Below, one piece after another: positions 1-8,964 of a DNA stretch of 64,000 nt. The notes beneath the pieces were generated by a model. That model worked only from the letters and a program-made list of their open reading frames with translations. It was not told the DNA's origin and did not search any database. The stretch spans positions 62,001 to 126,000 of the forward strand of contig JAHBTN010000010.1 of the NCBI GenBank assembly GCA_019638575.1. Reading direction: 5' to 3'. This DNA comes from Ferruginibacter sp. (GTDB lineage: Bacteria; Bacteroidota; Bacteroidia; Chitinophagales; Chitinophagaceae). The first letter of the stretch is position 1. Each line of letters opens with the position of its first letter. The position numbers and the translations under genes were made by a program.

Positions 1-1504
1 GAAATAATTCCTGCCATTGCCTTACCATGCCAAGAAACTGGTTATTGAGAATTAAAATTTTTATATCAATATCAAATTGCATGATGGTGCCAAGTTCCTG
101 CAATGTCATCTGGAAACCACCATCGCCAATCACTGCCACCACTGTTCTTTTTGGTGCGCCAAACTTTGCACCAATGGCTGCAGGCAATGCAAAGCCCATA
201 GTGCCTAAGCCGCCGCTGGTTACATTACTTTTAGATTGGTTGTATTTTGCATAGCGGCATGCAACCATCTGGTGCTGGCCTACATCGGTTACAATCACGG
301 CTTCACCTTTTGTTAATTCATTTACCAACTCAATCACTTCACCCATTGATAAAATATCTGAAGTTGGGTTCAGTTCATTTTTTATAACTTTTTCCTGTTC
401 CTTTGCTGTGCAATCGGCAAATTTTTGTAACCATTCAGGATAAGTTTTATTTTCAACAAGCTTTGTAAGCATGGGCAATGTTTCTTTACAATTGCCCCAA
501 ACAGGTATAGTTGTTTTTACATTCTTATCAATCTCTGCAGGGTCTATATCAAGGTGTATCACTTTAGCCTGCTTTGCATATTTATCAAGGCGGCCTGTTA
601 CACGGTCATCAAATCGCATACCCACGGCTATCAATACATCACATTCGTTGGTTAGTAAATTGGGCCCATAGTTACCATGCATTCCCAACATGCCTACACC
701 CAAAGGATGGTCAGTGGGTATTGCACTCATTCCCATAATTGTCCATGCTGCAGGGATGCCGGCTTTTTCAATAAATGCTTTAAATTCTTTTTCGGCTTTG
801 CCCAATATCACACCCTGTCCAAAAATTACAAACGGCCTTTGTGCTTCATTGATAAGTTTGGCAGCCGTTTCCACATATTCTTTGCGAACAATGGGAGTGG
901 GGCGGTAGCTTCTTATATGGTTGCATTTTTTGTAACCTGCATATTCAAATTCCTGCAATTGTGCATTCTTGGTAATATCAATCAGCACCGGCCCCGGCCT
1001 TCCGCTTTTAGCAATATAAAATGCTTTGGCAAGTACCGATGGAATTTCAGATGCATCTGTTATTTGGTAATTCCATTTTGTTACCGGCGTGGTGATGTTG
1101 ATGATATCTGTTTCCTGGAAAGCATCGGTGCCGAGCAATTGTGCATACACTTGGCCGGTTATACATACCACCGGTGTAGAGTCAATCATTGCATCTGCTA
1201 ATCCTGTAACAAGGTTTGTAGCACCGGGGCCGCTTGTTGCAAACACCACACCTGTTTCGCCACTTGTTCTTGCAAAACCTTGTGCAGCGTGTATGGAGCC
1301 CTGTTCGTGCCTTGTTAATATATGTTGCAACTTGTGGTGGTAATCATACAATGCGTCATAAATGGGCATGATGGCGCCGCCGGGGTAACCAAATACAGTA
1401 GTTACACCTTCTGCAACAAGCGCTTCCAATACAGCAAGGCTGCCACTTTTGGTTGTTGTATGCTTTTTAGTTTGTCTTCTTTGTTGTAATGTTAATGTTT
1501 CCAT
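1..1504 (-). CDS. ilvB: Acetolactate synthase large subunit, 3' end outside window
   Basis: This is the catalytic subunit of acetohydroxyacid synthase, a ThDP- and FAD-dependent enzyme that starts valine/leucine and isoleucine synthesis by condensing pyruvate with pyruvate or 2-ketobutyrate. The reading frame runs from an ATG at 1504 to the window edge, about 501 codons, so roughly the last 70-80 residues are missing. The N-terminal ThDP-binding part shows VFGYPGGAIMPIYDAL and the catalytic Glu in LTRHEQGS, then TSGPGATNLVTGLADA. The C-terminal ThDP domain has GDGGFQM followed by a NNQFLGMVRQWQ segment. The start lies 12 bp after the ilvD stop, so it is the third structural gene of the ilvE-ilvD-ilvB operon. 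The regulatory subunit gene is not visible and may follow beyond base 1. Confidence 0.95.
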   Translation of the reverse strand, partial: METLTLQQRRQTKKHTTTKSGSLAVLEALVAEGVTTVFGYPGGAIMPIYDALYDYHHKLQHILTRHEQGSIHAAQGFARTSGETGVVFATSGPGATNLVTGLADAMIDSTPVVCITGQVYAQLLGTDAFQETDIINITTPVTKWNYQITDASEIPSVLAKAFYIAKSGRPGPVLIDITKNAQLQEFEYAGYKKCNHIRSYRPTPIVRKEYVETAAKLINEAQRPFVIFGQGVILGKAEKEFKAFIEKAGIPAAWTIMGMSAIPTDHPLGVGMLGMHGNYGPNLLTNECDVLIAVGMRFDDRVTGRLDKYAKQAKVIHLDIDPAEIDKNVKTTIPVWGNCKETLPMLTKLVENKTYPEWLQKFADCTAKEQEKVIKNELNPTSDILSMGEVIELVNELTKGEAVIVTDVGQHQMVACRYAKYNQSKSNVTSGGLGTMGFALPAAIGAKFGAPKRTVVAVIGDGGFQMTLQELGTIMQFDIDIKILILNNQFLGMVRQWQELF

Positions 1505-1516
1505 CTTTTGATAAAT

Positions 1517-3205
1517 TTATTTTTCATCCGTTACGCATCCCTGGTCGGCAGGTTTTACCTGCTGTGCATATTTAAATAAGGCACCTTTAGTTGCTTTCAG
1601 CGCCGGTTGCTTCCAGTTTTTTCTTCTTTCAGCAATTTCATTATCCGAAACTTTTAATGTTAGCTTATTGTTTACCGCATCTATTTCAATCCTGTCATCA
1701 TCTTTTACCAATGCAATCAATCCGCCTTCAAAAGCTTCAGGTGTAATGTGGCCAACAACAAATCCATGTGTACCGCCGCTAAACCGTCCATCGGTAATGA
1801 GCGCTACTGTTTTGCCAAGCCCTGCACCAATGATGGCAGATGTTGGTTTAAGCATTTCGGGCATGCCCGGTGCACCTTTGGGGCCTATGTAGCGTATCAC
1901 CACTACATCGCCTGCATGCACTTTACCCGAAGCAATGCCGGCTATCAAATCTTTTTCACCATCAAACACTCTTGCAGTTCCTTCAAATTTTTCACCTTCC
2001 TTACCTGTTATTTTTGCCACGCTGCCTTTTGGGGCCAGGTTACCATAAAGTATTTGTAAATGCCCTGTTGCTTTCAATGGTTTTTCTAAAGGCATAATTA
2101 TTTTCTGGTTTTCAAAATCAAGCGCCGGAGCTTCAGCAAGATTTTCTGCAATTGTTTTGCCGGTTACGGTAAGGCAATCGCCATGCAACAATCCTTTACT
2201 TAATAAATATTTCATTACGGCCGGTACGCCGCCATGTTCATGCAGATCCTGCATCAAATATTTTCCGCTTGGTTTAAAATCGGCCAGCAGCGGCACTTTG
2301 TTGCTGATGTTTTGAAAATCATCGGGAGTGATATCAACATGCACACTTTTTGCAATTGCAACAAGATGCAGCACGGCATTGGTGCTACCTCCCAAAACCA
2401 TTACAACGGTGATGGCATTTTCAAAAGCCTTACGGGTCATGATGTCGGAAGGCTTTATATCTTTCTCCAATAAAACTTTTATTGCTTTGCCCACTGCATC
2501 ACATTCTTTTTGTTTGTCCATACTTAATGCAGGGTTGGAAGAAGAGTTGGGTAAACTCATTCCCAATGCTTCAATAGCGCTTGCCATTGTGTTGGCTGTG
2601 TACATGCCGCCACAGGCGCCTGCACCGGGACAAGAATGTTGCACGATGCCTTTGAAATCGTTTTCACTTAAACTGCCGGCTATCTTTTGCCCAAGCGCTT
2701 CAAAGGCAGAAACAATATTTAAATCTTCGCCTTTGTAATGGCCCGGTGCAATAGTGCCACCGTACAACATAATGGCCGGACGGTTCAATCTTCCCATTGC
2801 CATAACAGAGCCCGGCATATTTTTATCGCAACCCGGTATTGCAATCAATGCATCATAATATTGTGCACCTGCATTTGTTTCAATACTATCGGCAATCAAG
2901 TCACGGCTTACCAGGCTGTACCGCATACCATCGGTTCCCATGCTAATGCCATCGCTTACACCGATAGTGTAAAAACGCAGGCCCAGTAAGCCTTCTGTAG
3001 CATTAACGCTTTTCTTTACGGATGTGGCCAAATCGTTCAGGTGCATATTGCAGGGGTTACCATCCCAGCCCATACTTACTATCCCAACCTGCGCTTTATT
3101 AAAATCTTCTTCCTTAAAACCAATAGCATAATACATGGCCTGCGCTGCAGGTTGTGTGGCATCCTGTGTAAGTGTTTTGCTGTATTTGTTTAATTCGCTA
3201 CCCAT
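1517..3205 (-). CDS. ilvD: Dihydroxy-acid dehydratase
   Basis: IlvD dehydrates 2,3-dihydroxy-isovalerate and 2,3-dihydroxy-3-methylvalerate to the 2-keto acids that IlvE transaminates. The protein is 562 residues, the usual length for this Fe-S enzyme. The three cluster cysteines sit in [11 protein letters not shown] (near residue 50), PGCDKNMPG (near 125) and [13 protein letters not shown] (near 198). The C-terminal half has the family segment [16 protein letters not shown]. It lies 50 bp after ilvE and 12 bp before ilvB on the same strand, so co-transcription is likely and expression should follow the attenuator upstream of ilvE. Confidence 0.97.
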   Translation of the reverse strand: MGSELNKYSKTLTQDATQPAAQAMYYAIGFKEEDFNKAQVGIVSMGWDGNPCNMHLNDLATSVKKSVNATEGLLGLRFYTIGVSDGISMGTDGMRYSLVSRDLIADSIETNAGAQYYDALIAIPGCDKNMPGSVMAMGRLNRPAIMLYGGTIAPGHYKGEDLNIVSAFEALGQKIAGSLSENDFKGIVQHSCPGAGACGGMYTANTMASAIEALGMSLPNSSSNPALSMDKQKECDAVGKAIKVLLEKDIKPSDIMTRKAFENAITVVMVLGGSTNAVLHLVAIAKSVHVDITPDDFQNISNKVPLLADFKPSGKYLMQDLHEHGGVPAVMKYLLSKGLLHGDCLTVTGKTIAENLAEAPALDFENQKIIMPLEKPLKATGHLQILYGNLAPKGSVAKITGKEGEKFEGTARVFDGEKDLIAGIASGKVHAGDVVVIRYIGPKGAPGMPEMLKPTSAIIGAGLGKTVALITDGRFSGGTHGFVVGHITPEAFEGGLIALVKDDDRIEIDAVNNKLTLKVSDNEIAERRKNWKQPALKATKGALFKYAQQVKPADQGCVTDEK

Positions 3206-3255
3206 ACTTTATTGTTGTGAAACTGTTGTTTCAATATTTTTTATCGGGATTCATT

Positions 3256-4191
3256 TTATTGTAAAACAATTTTTTCCTGCTGAAATTTTTCTTTTGATGG
3301 TTCAGCTATAAAACTGCTTGAAGAAGTTACCCTGCGTTTATATGCATCCTGTATTTGTTTACTGATGCTTTTATTCCAGTCTTTTTTAAACACAATCCCA
3401 TCAAGGCTTTCAAAGCCTATCACTTCGGCGGCTGTGCCGCAAAAAAATGCTGCATCGGCTTGTAATAATTCTTCTGTTGTAATTTGTTTTTCAGTAACAG
3501 GTATTCCTTTTTCTTTACAGATTTCTAAAACGGTTGCCCTTGTAATACCCGGCAGTATATTTCCCAATGATGGTGTAAACAGTTTGCCGTCTTTTTCATA
3601 AAATATATTGGCGCCCGGCGCTTCTGCTACAAAACCGTTTATGTCGGATAACAATGCCTCATCAAAACCTTTTGCTTTAGCTTCCTGGCTGGCAAGGATG
3701 GAGTTTACATAATGGCCGCTCACTTTGGCAGTAATTTTAAACCCTTTGGGGTTGGGCCTTTGAAAAGAGGAACTCATCACTTTTAAAAGTTTCTCGCCAA
3801 GAAAGGGTTGCATCTCCCAAACTTCAATAACAATAAACGATTCTTTGTTTTGTACAAAACTCATATTGGCAGGTGCGTAAATAAGCGGACGGATATATGC
3901 ATCCTGTAAATTATTCCTGTGCAGTAACTCGTAAGTGGCGCTTATCAATTCTTCTGTATCCCAATGGTATGGCAGGTTTACAGCTAAAGCAGATTGTTGC
4001 AACCTGTCATAATGTTCAACAGCTTTAAAAATTTTTGTTTCTCCTGATGTGGTCTTATACGAACGAATGCCTTCAAAAACTGCATAGCCATAGTGTAACG
4101 ATTGCCCGTAAAGATCTGTCTTAGCATCAACGGCTTTTAAAAATTCACCATTGTGATAGATGACTGTGTTGTTGTTGTAATAGTTTGCCAT
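3256..4191 (-). CDS. ilvE: Branched-chain amino acid aminotransferase
   Basis: This is a PLP fold-type IV transaminase (311 residues) that makes Ile, Val and Leu from their keto acids with glutamate as amino donor. The Schiff-base lysine is the K of TAKVSGHY (near residue 155). The FVAEAPGANIFY and LPGITRATVLEI segments that bind cofactor phosphate follow, and FFCGTAAEVIG comes near the end. N-terminal GYAVFEGIRSY is typical of the BCAT family. It is the first structural gene after the leader peptide and terminator at 4234-4388, so its transcription depends on readthrough of that terminator. D-amino acid transaminase and aminodeoxychorismate lyase share the fold, but the operon context decides for BCAT. 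Confidence 0.95.
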   Translation of the reverse strand: MANYYNNNTVIYHNGEFLKAVDAKTDLYGQSLHYGYAVFEGIRSYKTTSGETKIFKAVEHYDRLQQSALAVNLPYHWDTEELISATYELLHRNNLQDAYIRPLIYAPANMSFVQNKESFIVIEVWEMQPFLGEKLLKVMSSSFQRPNPKGFKITAKVSGHYVNSILASQEAKAKGFDEALLSDINGFVAEAPGANIFYEKDGKLFTPSLGNILPGITRATVLEICKEKGIPVTEKQITTEELLQADAAFFCGTAAEVIGFESLDGIVFKKDWNKSISKQIQDAYKRRVTSSSSFIAEPSKEKFQQEKIVLQ

Positions 4192-4233
4192 GATTTACCT
4201 GTTGTTTACCCTTTTTTTGTTATTGTATAAGCA

Positions 4234-4261
4234 TAAAAAAACCCGCCTTCGGGAGGCGGGT
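4234..4261 (-). terminator. Intrinsic terminator of the ilv attenuator
   Basis: On the minus strand, ACCCGCCT and AGGCGGGT form a perfect 8-bp GC-rich stem around a 5-base loop, followed directly by seven T residues. It lies between the leader ORF and ilvE, 43 bases before the ilvE start, so it would stop transcription before the structural genes. The bottom and loop of the hairpin include CCTCCCGAAG, exactly complementary to a segment inside the leader ORF. Confidence 0.9.
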
Positions 4262-4283
4262 CTGTATATTTTTTATATTTAGT

Positions 4284-4388
4284 TTATAATAGTACTCCAC
4301 CTCCCGAAGAAACAGGTATAATAATAATGGCCACAATAATGACTGCGGCTATTTGATTAATGTTATTATATATGTTTTGCTTCTTCAT
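4284..4388 (-). CDS. ilv leader peptide (34 residues), transcription attenuator
   Basis: A short ORF starts with ATG at 4388 and ends with TAA at 4284-4286. It encodes 34 residues beginning MKKQNIYNNINQ, followed by a run dense in branched-chain residues (AAVIIVAIIIIPV) and ending GGGVLL. At least half of the residues after position 12 are Ile, Val or Leu, the products of the downstream genes. The codons TCT TCG GGA GGT near the end contain CTTCGGGAGG (minus strand), a perfect 10-base complement to the terminator downstream, extendable by two G-U pairs. A ribosome stalled on Ile/Val codons would leave this segment free to pair with and disrupt the terminator. A ribosome reaching the stop codon would tend to cover it. 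The arrangement matches classic ribosome-mediated attenuation; the mechanism here is inferred. Confidence 0.85.
   Translation of the reverse strand: MKKQNIYNNINQIAAVIIVAIIIIPVSSGGGVLL
4299..4310 (-). promoter_or_regulatory. Antiterminator segment of the ilv leader
   Basis: The minus-strand bases 4310 to 4299 read TCTTCGGGAGGT inside the leader ORF. The central ten are the reverse complement of CCTCCCGAAG in the terminator (4247-4256), and the flanking bases can form G-U pairs, giving about 12 consecutive pairs. Formation would open the terminator stem. No competing long pairing for this segment was found by eye. Confidence 0.75.
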
Positions 4389-4403
4389 TAGATGAATCTG
4401 TTG

Positions 4404-4411
4404 CAAATATA
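4404..4411 (-). promoter_or_regulatory. Probable -7 promoter box for the ilv leader
   Basis: The minus strand reads TATATTTG, an exact match to the Bacteroidota -7 consensus TAnnTTTG, 15 bases upstream of the leader ATG at 4388. That would give a transcript starting only a few bases before the leader, which fits an attenuator needing prompt translation. No convincing TTG at the -33 position was seen. Readthrough from leuB could also feed the leader. Confidence 0.5.
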
Positions 4412-4477
4412 CATCCGCCACTTTAAAAAAGAACTGTACAAGCAAGTTTTTTTTTAAGGCCTTCGTTAATGGCCTGT

Positions 4478-5602
4478 TTATATGATGGTTGATTTTCTCA
4501 ACTCTATATTTTCTTTCTTTACCGAACCGGGCACAATACCGTTGATATAATCTGTAATCAACTCTCCAAGGGTAGAGGTGAAGTAGAAATTAACCGGGTC
4601 GATGTCTTTTGTAACAAAACCGTTTTGTAATGTCCACGCCACGGCTTTTCTTACAGTATCTGCTTCTTCTTTCATACCAAGGTATTCAAGCATCATAGCT
4701 GCAGAAAGTATGGAGCCAATGGGGTTGGCAATATCTTTTCCGGCAGCCTGCGGATATGAGCCATGTATCGGTTCAAACAAGGCAAGCCCGCCAGTGCCAA
4801 TGGATGCAGAAGGCAACAAGCCCAAAGAACCGCTTATCACACTTGCTTCATCGCTGATGATATCGCCAAACATGTTTTCTGTAAGAACTATATCAAACTG
4901 TTTTGGATTTAAGATAATCTGCATCGCTGCATTATCAACAAACATATATTCAACAGTTACATCGGGATATTGTGCTGCTACTTCTTGCACCACTTTTCTC
5001 CAAAGCCTTGATGTTTCCAAAACATTGGCTTTATCAACCAGCGTAACTTTTTTTCTCCTGTTTTCTTTCTGTGCAAAATGAAATGCCAGGTGTGCCATCC
5101 GTTCAATCTCTTCCCTGTTATACACACAATCATCCGAAGCCTGTGTGCCTTCGGCATTTAATTCCTTTTTACCAAAATAAATGCCGCCGGTTAGTTCACG
5201 AAAAATGATAAAATCAACCGCTTCGATGTTTTTGCTTTTTAACGGAGATAAATGCTGCAGCGATGGATATGTATTGATGGGGCGGATATTGGCATACAAC
5301 TGCAATGTTTTCCTAAGTTTCAGCAAACCCTGTTCAGGCCTCACTTTTGCGTTGGGGTTGTTATCATATTTTGGATGGCCGATTGCGCCAAATAAGATAG
5401 CATCGCTGTTGAGGCATGTGTCAATTGTTTCATCCGGCAACGGGTTGCCCGTTTTATCAATGGCCACGGCTCCCATCAGTACGTGCTTGTAAATAAACTG
5501 GTGGCCAAAGTTTTCGGCAATGGCATTTAATACATTGATGGATTGTTTGGTTACTTCGGGGCCTATGCCGTCGCCTTCAATAACTGCAATTTTCTTTATC
5601 AT
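4478..5602 (-). CDS. leuB: 3-isopropylmalate dehydrogenase
   Basis: LeuB oxidatively decarboxylates 3-isopropylmalate with NAD+ to the leucine keto acid. The 374-residue protein shows the beta-decarboxylating dehydrogenase signature: EGDGIGPEV at the N-terminus, the FRELTGGIYFG segment, then the metal-binding stretch NMFGDIISDEASVISGSLGLLPSAS and the cofactor-region motif EPIHGSYPQAAGKDIANPIGS. It is slightly longer than typical because of a polar C-terminal tail. It begins 6 bp after leuD, so it is the last gene of the leuACDB run. Confidence 0.97.
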   Translation of the reverse strand: MIKKIAVIEGDGIGPEVTKQSINVLNAIAENFGHQFIYKHVLMGAVAIDKTGNPLPDETIDTCLNSDAILFGAIGHPKYDNNPNAKVRPEQGLLKLRKTLQLYANIRPINTYPSLQHLSPLKSKNIEAVDFIIFRELTGGIYFGKKELNAEGTQASDDCVYNREEIERMAHLAFHFAQKENRRKKVTLVDKANVLETSRLWRKVVQEVAAQYPDVTVEYMFVDNAAMQIILNPKQFDIVLTENMFGDIISDEASVISGSLGLLPSASIGTGGLALFEPIHGSYPQAAGKDIANPIGSILSAAMMLEYLGMKEEADTVRKAVAWTLQNGFVTKDIDPVNFYFTSTLGELITDYINGIVPGSVKKENIELRKSTII

Positions 5603-5608
5603 AAAGGT

Positions 5609-6193
5609 TTATGTTGTCAGGGTTTCAAATTGTTGTATGTCTTCTTTAGTGCTCAGCAAAAAATCAATATCATCATAGCCGTTCAGCAGGCATGTTTTTT
5701 TATAACTGTTGATGTCAAAATGTTCCTGCTCGTTAGTTGCATTGATGGTGATGCTTTGTTTTTCAAGGTCAACGGTTAGCTCCGTATTGCTATCCTGTGC
5801 AAATATTTTATGCAGGAATGCATCGCTTACCTGCACAGGCAATACGCCGTTATTGAGTGCATTATTTTTAAAAATATCAGCAAAAAAACTTGATACCACC
5901 ACCCTGAAACCAGCATCAAGTATCGACCAGGCCGCATGTTCACGGGAAGAACCGCACCCAAAATTTTTTCCGGCCACCAATATTTCACCACTGTAAGCAG
6001 GTTGGTTTAAAGGAAAATCTTTTTTTGGTTTTGTTTCGTCATCATTTTCATATCGCCAGTCACGAAAAAGATTTTTTCCAAAACCTTCCTTTGTGGTGGC
6101 TTTTAAAAAACGGGCCGGGATGATTTGATCGGTATCAATATTTTCGATATTGACAGGAACAAAGTGGCTGTTAATTGTTGTTATTGCTTTCAT
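5609..6193 (-). CDS. leuD: 3-isopropylmalate dehydratase small subunit
   Basis: LeuD (194 residues) supplies the swivelling domain of isopropylmalate isomerase, which pairs with LeuC to interconvert 2- and 3-isopropylmalate. Recognisable features are [13 protein letters not shown] near the N-terminus and [21 protein letters not shown] in the middle, both substrate-contact loops of the family. Length is normal. It starts one base beyond the leuC stop and is followed 6 bp later by leuB. Confidence 0.96.
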   Translation of the reverse strand: MKAITTINSHFVPVNIENIDTDQIIPARFLKATTKEGFGKNLFRDWRYENDDETKPKKDFPLNQPAYSGEILVAGKNFGCGSSREHAAWSILDAGFRVVVSSFFADIFKNNALNNGVLPVQVSDAFLHKIFAQDSNTELTVDLEKQSITINATNEQEHFDINSYKKTCLLNGYDDIDFLLSTKEDIQQFETLTT

Positions 6194-6194
6194 A

Positions 6195-7604
6195 TTAATT
6201 CAATAATTCCCTTACATCTGTTACTACACCGGTGATGGCGGCTGCTGCAGCAGTAAGCGGACTGGCTAATAATGTTCTTGCGCCGGCACCTTGTCTTCCT
6301 TCAAAATTCCTGTTGCTGGTGCTGATGCAATATTTACCGGCGGGTATCTTGTCTTCATTCATACCAAGGCAGGCAGAGCAACCCGGTTGACGCAGCATGA
6401 AACCAGCTTCTTCAAAAATTTTATCAATGCCTTCTGCAATGGCTTGTGCTTCTACCTGCTTACTGCCGGGTACCACCCAAACTTCCACATCACTTGCTTT
6501 CTTTTTGCCTTTTACAAATGATGCCACCATACGCAGGTCTTCAATCCTTGAGTTGGTGCAACTGCCGATAAATACATAATCAATTTTTTGCCCTTTGATA
6601 TTACTGCCTTGTTGCAGACCCATATAGGTTAATGATTTTGACAAACCAGATTTATCATTTTCATTGATGGTATCTGCTGTGGGAATTTTTCCCGAAACAC
6701 CAATACCCATCCCAGGGTTAGTGCCATAGGTTATCATCGGTTCTATATCTTCTGCCTTAAAATGATATTCTTTGTCAAACACTGCATCTTTATCGCTGTA
6801 CAACGATTGCCAGTAAGCCAAAGATTTTTCCCAGGCCGCATCTTTTGGTGCAAACTCTTTTCCTTTTATGTAATTGAAAGTAGTTTCATCTGGCGCAATC
6901 AATCCACATCGGCCACCCATTTCAATACTCATGTTGCAAATAGTCATACGGGCTTCCATACTTAATGAACGGATGGCAGAGCCTGCAAACTCAACAGCAT
7001 AACCTGTGGCGCCACTTGCAGTAATTTTTGATAAGATGTACAACACAATATCTTTTGATACTACACCTTTGTTTAAAACTCCATCTACATTAATACGCAT
7101 TAATTTGGGTTTGCTCTGCAATAAACATTGCGTGGCTAACACCATTTCTACTTCGCTGGTACCAATACCAAAAGCGATAGAACCAAATGCACCATGAGTG
7201 GATGTATGGCTGTCGCCGCAAACAATCGTCATGCCCGGTTGAGTGATGCCAAGCTCGGGGCCAATTACATGCACAATGCCCTGGAACGGATGGCCAAGTC
7301 CATATAATTCCACTCCATGTTCGGCACAGTTTTTCTTTAAAGCTTCTACCTGCAGGCGGCTCAACTCTTCTTTAATGGGCAAATGTTGATTTAAAGTTGG
7401 TACATTATGATCGGCCGTAGCAATGGTTTGTGCAGGGCGAAAAACTTTAATGCCTCTTTTATTCAACCCGGTGAAAGCCTGCGGACTTGTTACTTCGTGA
7501 ATAAAATGGCGATCGATATATAAAACAGACGGGCCGCCATCAATTGTTTTGACGATATGCTTTTCCCAAATTTTTTCAAATAATGTTTTACTCATCTTAT
7601 GCAA
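6195..7604 (-). CDS. leuC: 3-isopropylmalate dehydratase large subunit
   Basis: LeuC is the aconitase-like subunit that carries the [4Fe-4S] cluster of isopropylmalate isomerase (469 residues). Cluster cysteines are visible in [14 protein letters not shown] and [14 protein letters not shown]. Other family motifs are [22 protein letters not shown] and the C-terminal [12 protein letters not shown]. Its start overlaps the leuA stop by 8 bp, pointing to translational coupling. The ATG at 7604 gives [13 protein letters not shown]; the second Met, three codons later, is an equally plausible start. Confidence 0.97.
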   Translation of the reverse strand: MHKMSKTLFEKIWEKHIVKTIDGGPSVLYIDRHFIHEVTSPQAFTGLNKRGIKVFRPAQTIATADHNVPTLNQHLPIKEELSRLQVEALKKNCAEHGVELYGLGHPFQGIVHVIGPELGITQPGMTIVCGDSHTSTHGAFGSIAFGIGTSEVEMVLATQCLLQSKPKLMRINVDGVLNKGVVSKDIVLYILSKITASGATGYAVEFAGSAIRSLSMEARMTICNMSIEMGGRCGLIAPDETTFNYIKGKEFAPKDAAWEKSLAYWQSLYSDKDAVFDKEYHFKAEDIEPMITYGTNPGMGIGVSGKIPTADTINENDKSGLSKSLTYMGLQQGSNIKGQKIDYVFIGSCTNSRIEDLRMVASFVKGKKKASDVEVWVVPGSKQVEAQAIAEGIDKIFEEAGFMLRQPGCSACLGMNEDKIPAGKYCISTSNRNFEGRQGAGARTLLASPLTAAAAAITGVVTDVRELLN

Positions 7605-8766
7605 GCGCTACGTTTGATTGATATTTTTTTGCGATAGAAGAAAGGTCAGCATCTTCCACTTCTTTCTTACTGTCAGCCACTTTTAAAAATTCATTGTACA
7701 ATACATCCACATCGTTCCTGTTAAACTGGAATCCCAGGTTTTGAAAACGATAAGCCAATGCACTTCTTCCGCTTCTTGCAGTGAGAACTATTTTAGAACT
7801 GTCGGCGCCTACTTCTTCGGGAGTGATGATTTCATAAGTTTGTGCATTTTTCAAAAATCCATCCTGGTGAATACCCGATGAATGAGAAAAAGCATTGCTT
7901 CCCACAATGGCTTTGTTGGGTTGTACCGGCATCCGCATTGTATCAGAAACCTTGCGGCTTAAAGGATTCAGTTGTTCTGTTAAAATATTAGTGTACAGGC
8001 CTAAATGTTTGTGTTGTTTTATAATCATCACCACTTCTTCCAATGAAGTGTTGCCGGCCCTTTCTCCCAAACCGTTAATAGTACATTCAATTTGCCTTGC
8101 ACCGGCAATTACACCTGCAATGGAATTAGCAGTAGCCAATCCTAAATCATTATGGCAATGACAGGAGATAACGGCCTTGTCAATATTGGGAACATTATTA
8201 ACGAGATAAGCAATCTTTTCTCCATATTGATAAGGGAGACAATAACCGGTAGTGTCTGGAATATTTACTACAGAGGCGCCTGCTTTAATAACAGCTTCAA
8301 TAACTTTTGCCAGGTATTCATTATCAGTACGGCCGGCATCTTCTGCATAAAACTCCACATCATCTGTAAAATTTCTTGCCCACTTTACACATTGAATGGC
8401 TCTTTGTAAAATTTCTTCCCGGGTGGAGTTGAATTTAGATTTGATATGCAGGTCGGATGTGCCGATGCCTGTATGTATCCTTGGCCTTACCGCATATCTT
8501 AACGACTGTGCCGCCACTTCAATATCTTTTTGTACGGCACGGGTGAGGCCGCACACTGTTGCATTTTTTACCGCTTTTGAAATTTGCTCCACCGATTCAA
8601 AATCGCCGGGCGAAGAAATAGGAAAGCCTGCTTCAATGATATCAACACCGAGGGCTTCCAACTGAAGTGCTAACTCAAGCTTTTCTTTTGTATTTAATTT
8701 ACAACCCGGTACCTGTTCTCCATCCCTTAGGGTGGTGTCAAAAATGTCAACTTTTCCTGCTGCCAT
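7597..8766 (-). CDS. leuA: 2-isopropylmalate synthase, short form without regulatory domain
   Basis: LeuA condenses acetyl-CoA with 2-ketoisovalerate, the committed step to leucine. The 389-residue protein has the TIM-barrel catalytic motifs [13 protein letters not shown] (near residue 10), [18 protein letters not shown] and [18 protein letters not shown]. It also has the linker motif [13 protein letters not shown]. It stops shortly after the linker, so the roughly 120-residue C-terminal leucine-binding regulatory domain of full-length LeuA (about 500-520 residues) is absent. Homocitrate or citramalate synthase share the barrel, but the leuCDB context supports isopropylmalate synthase. It is the first gene of the leu run. 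Confidence 0.92.
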   Translation of the reverse strand: MAAGKVDIFDTTLRDGEQVPGCKLNTKEKLELALQLEALGVDIIEAGFPISSPGDFESVEQISKAVKNATVCGLTRAVQKDIEVAAQSLRYAVRPRIHTGIGTSDLHIKSKFNSTREEILQRAIQCVKWARNFTDDVEFYAEDAGRTDNEYLAKVIEAVIKAGASVVNIPDTTGYCLPYQYGEKIAYLVNNVPNIDKAVISCHCHNDLGLATANSIAGVIAGARQIECTINGLGERAGNTSLEEVVMIIKQHKHLGLYTNILTEQLNPLSRKVSDTMRMPVQPNKAIVGSNAFSHSSGIHQDGFLKNAQTYEIITPEEVGADSSKIVLTARSGRSALAYRFQNLGFQFNRNDVDVLYNEFLKVADSKKEVEDADLSSIAKKYQSNVALA

Positions 8767-8843
8767 AATAAAATGAAAAATTAGTTAGATAAAAATTGGA
8801 CTGCTTATTTTTGTAAAGCGGATACATTTTAGGCTTTACGATA

Positions 8844-8873
8844 CAAAACTACCTTAGATATGAAGGGTGCAAA
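8844..8873 (-). promoter_or_regulatory. leuA promoter, Bacteroidota type
   Basis: The minus strand carries TTTG (8870-8873), an 18-base spacer and TAGTTTTG (8844-8851). These match the -33 TTTG and -7 TAnnTTTG boxes of the Bacteroidota primary sigma factor. The -7 box is 77 bases upstream of the leuA ATG. No leader ORF rich in Leu codons or terminator was found in between, unlike the ilv leader. Confidence 0.6.
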
Positions 8874-8964
8874 AATCAAACTACATACCTGTTTACACTT
8901 TGTAACAGCCTCAAAATGGGCTGAAAGCCTTTACTGTAAAGCATTTTAAAAAATTTGAACTACA

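Noticed and set aside
677-1201. Long plus-strand open frames over the ilv and leu genes
   Set aside because: They are antisense shadows of ilvB, ilvD and other genes, with Cys/Phe/His-rich random-like translations and no family features.
4440-4472. Terminator after leuB
   Set aside because: An AAGGCC/GGCCTT hairpin exists, but the T-run is on the wrong side for the minus strand, so leuB readthrough into the ilv leader remains possible.
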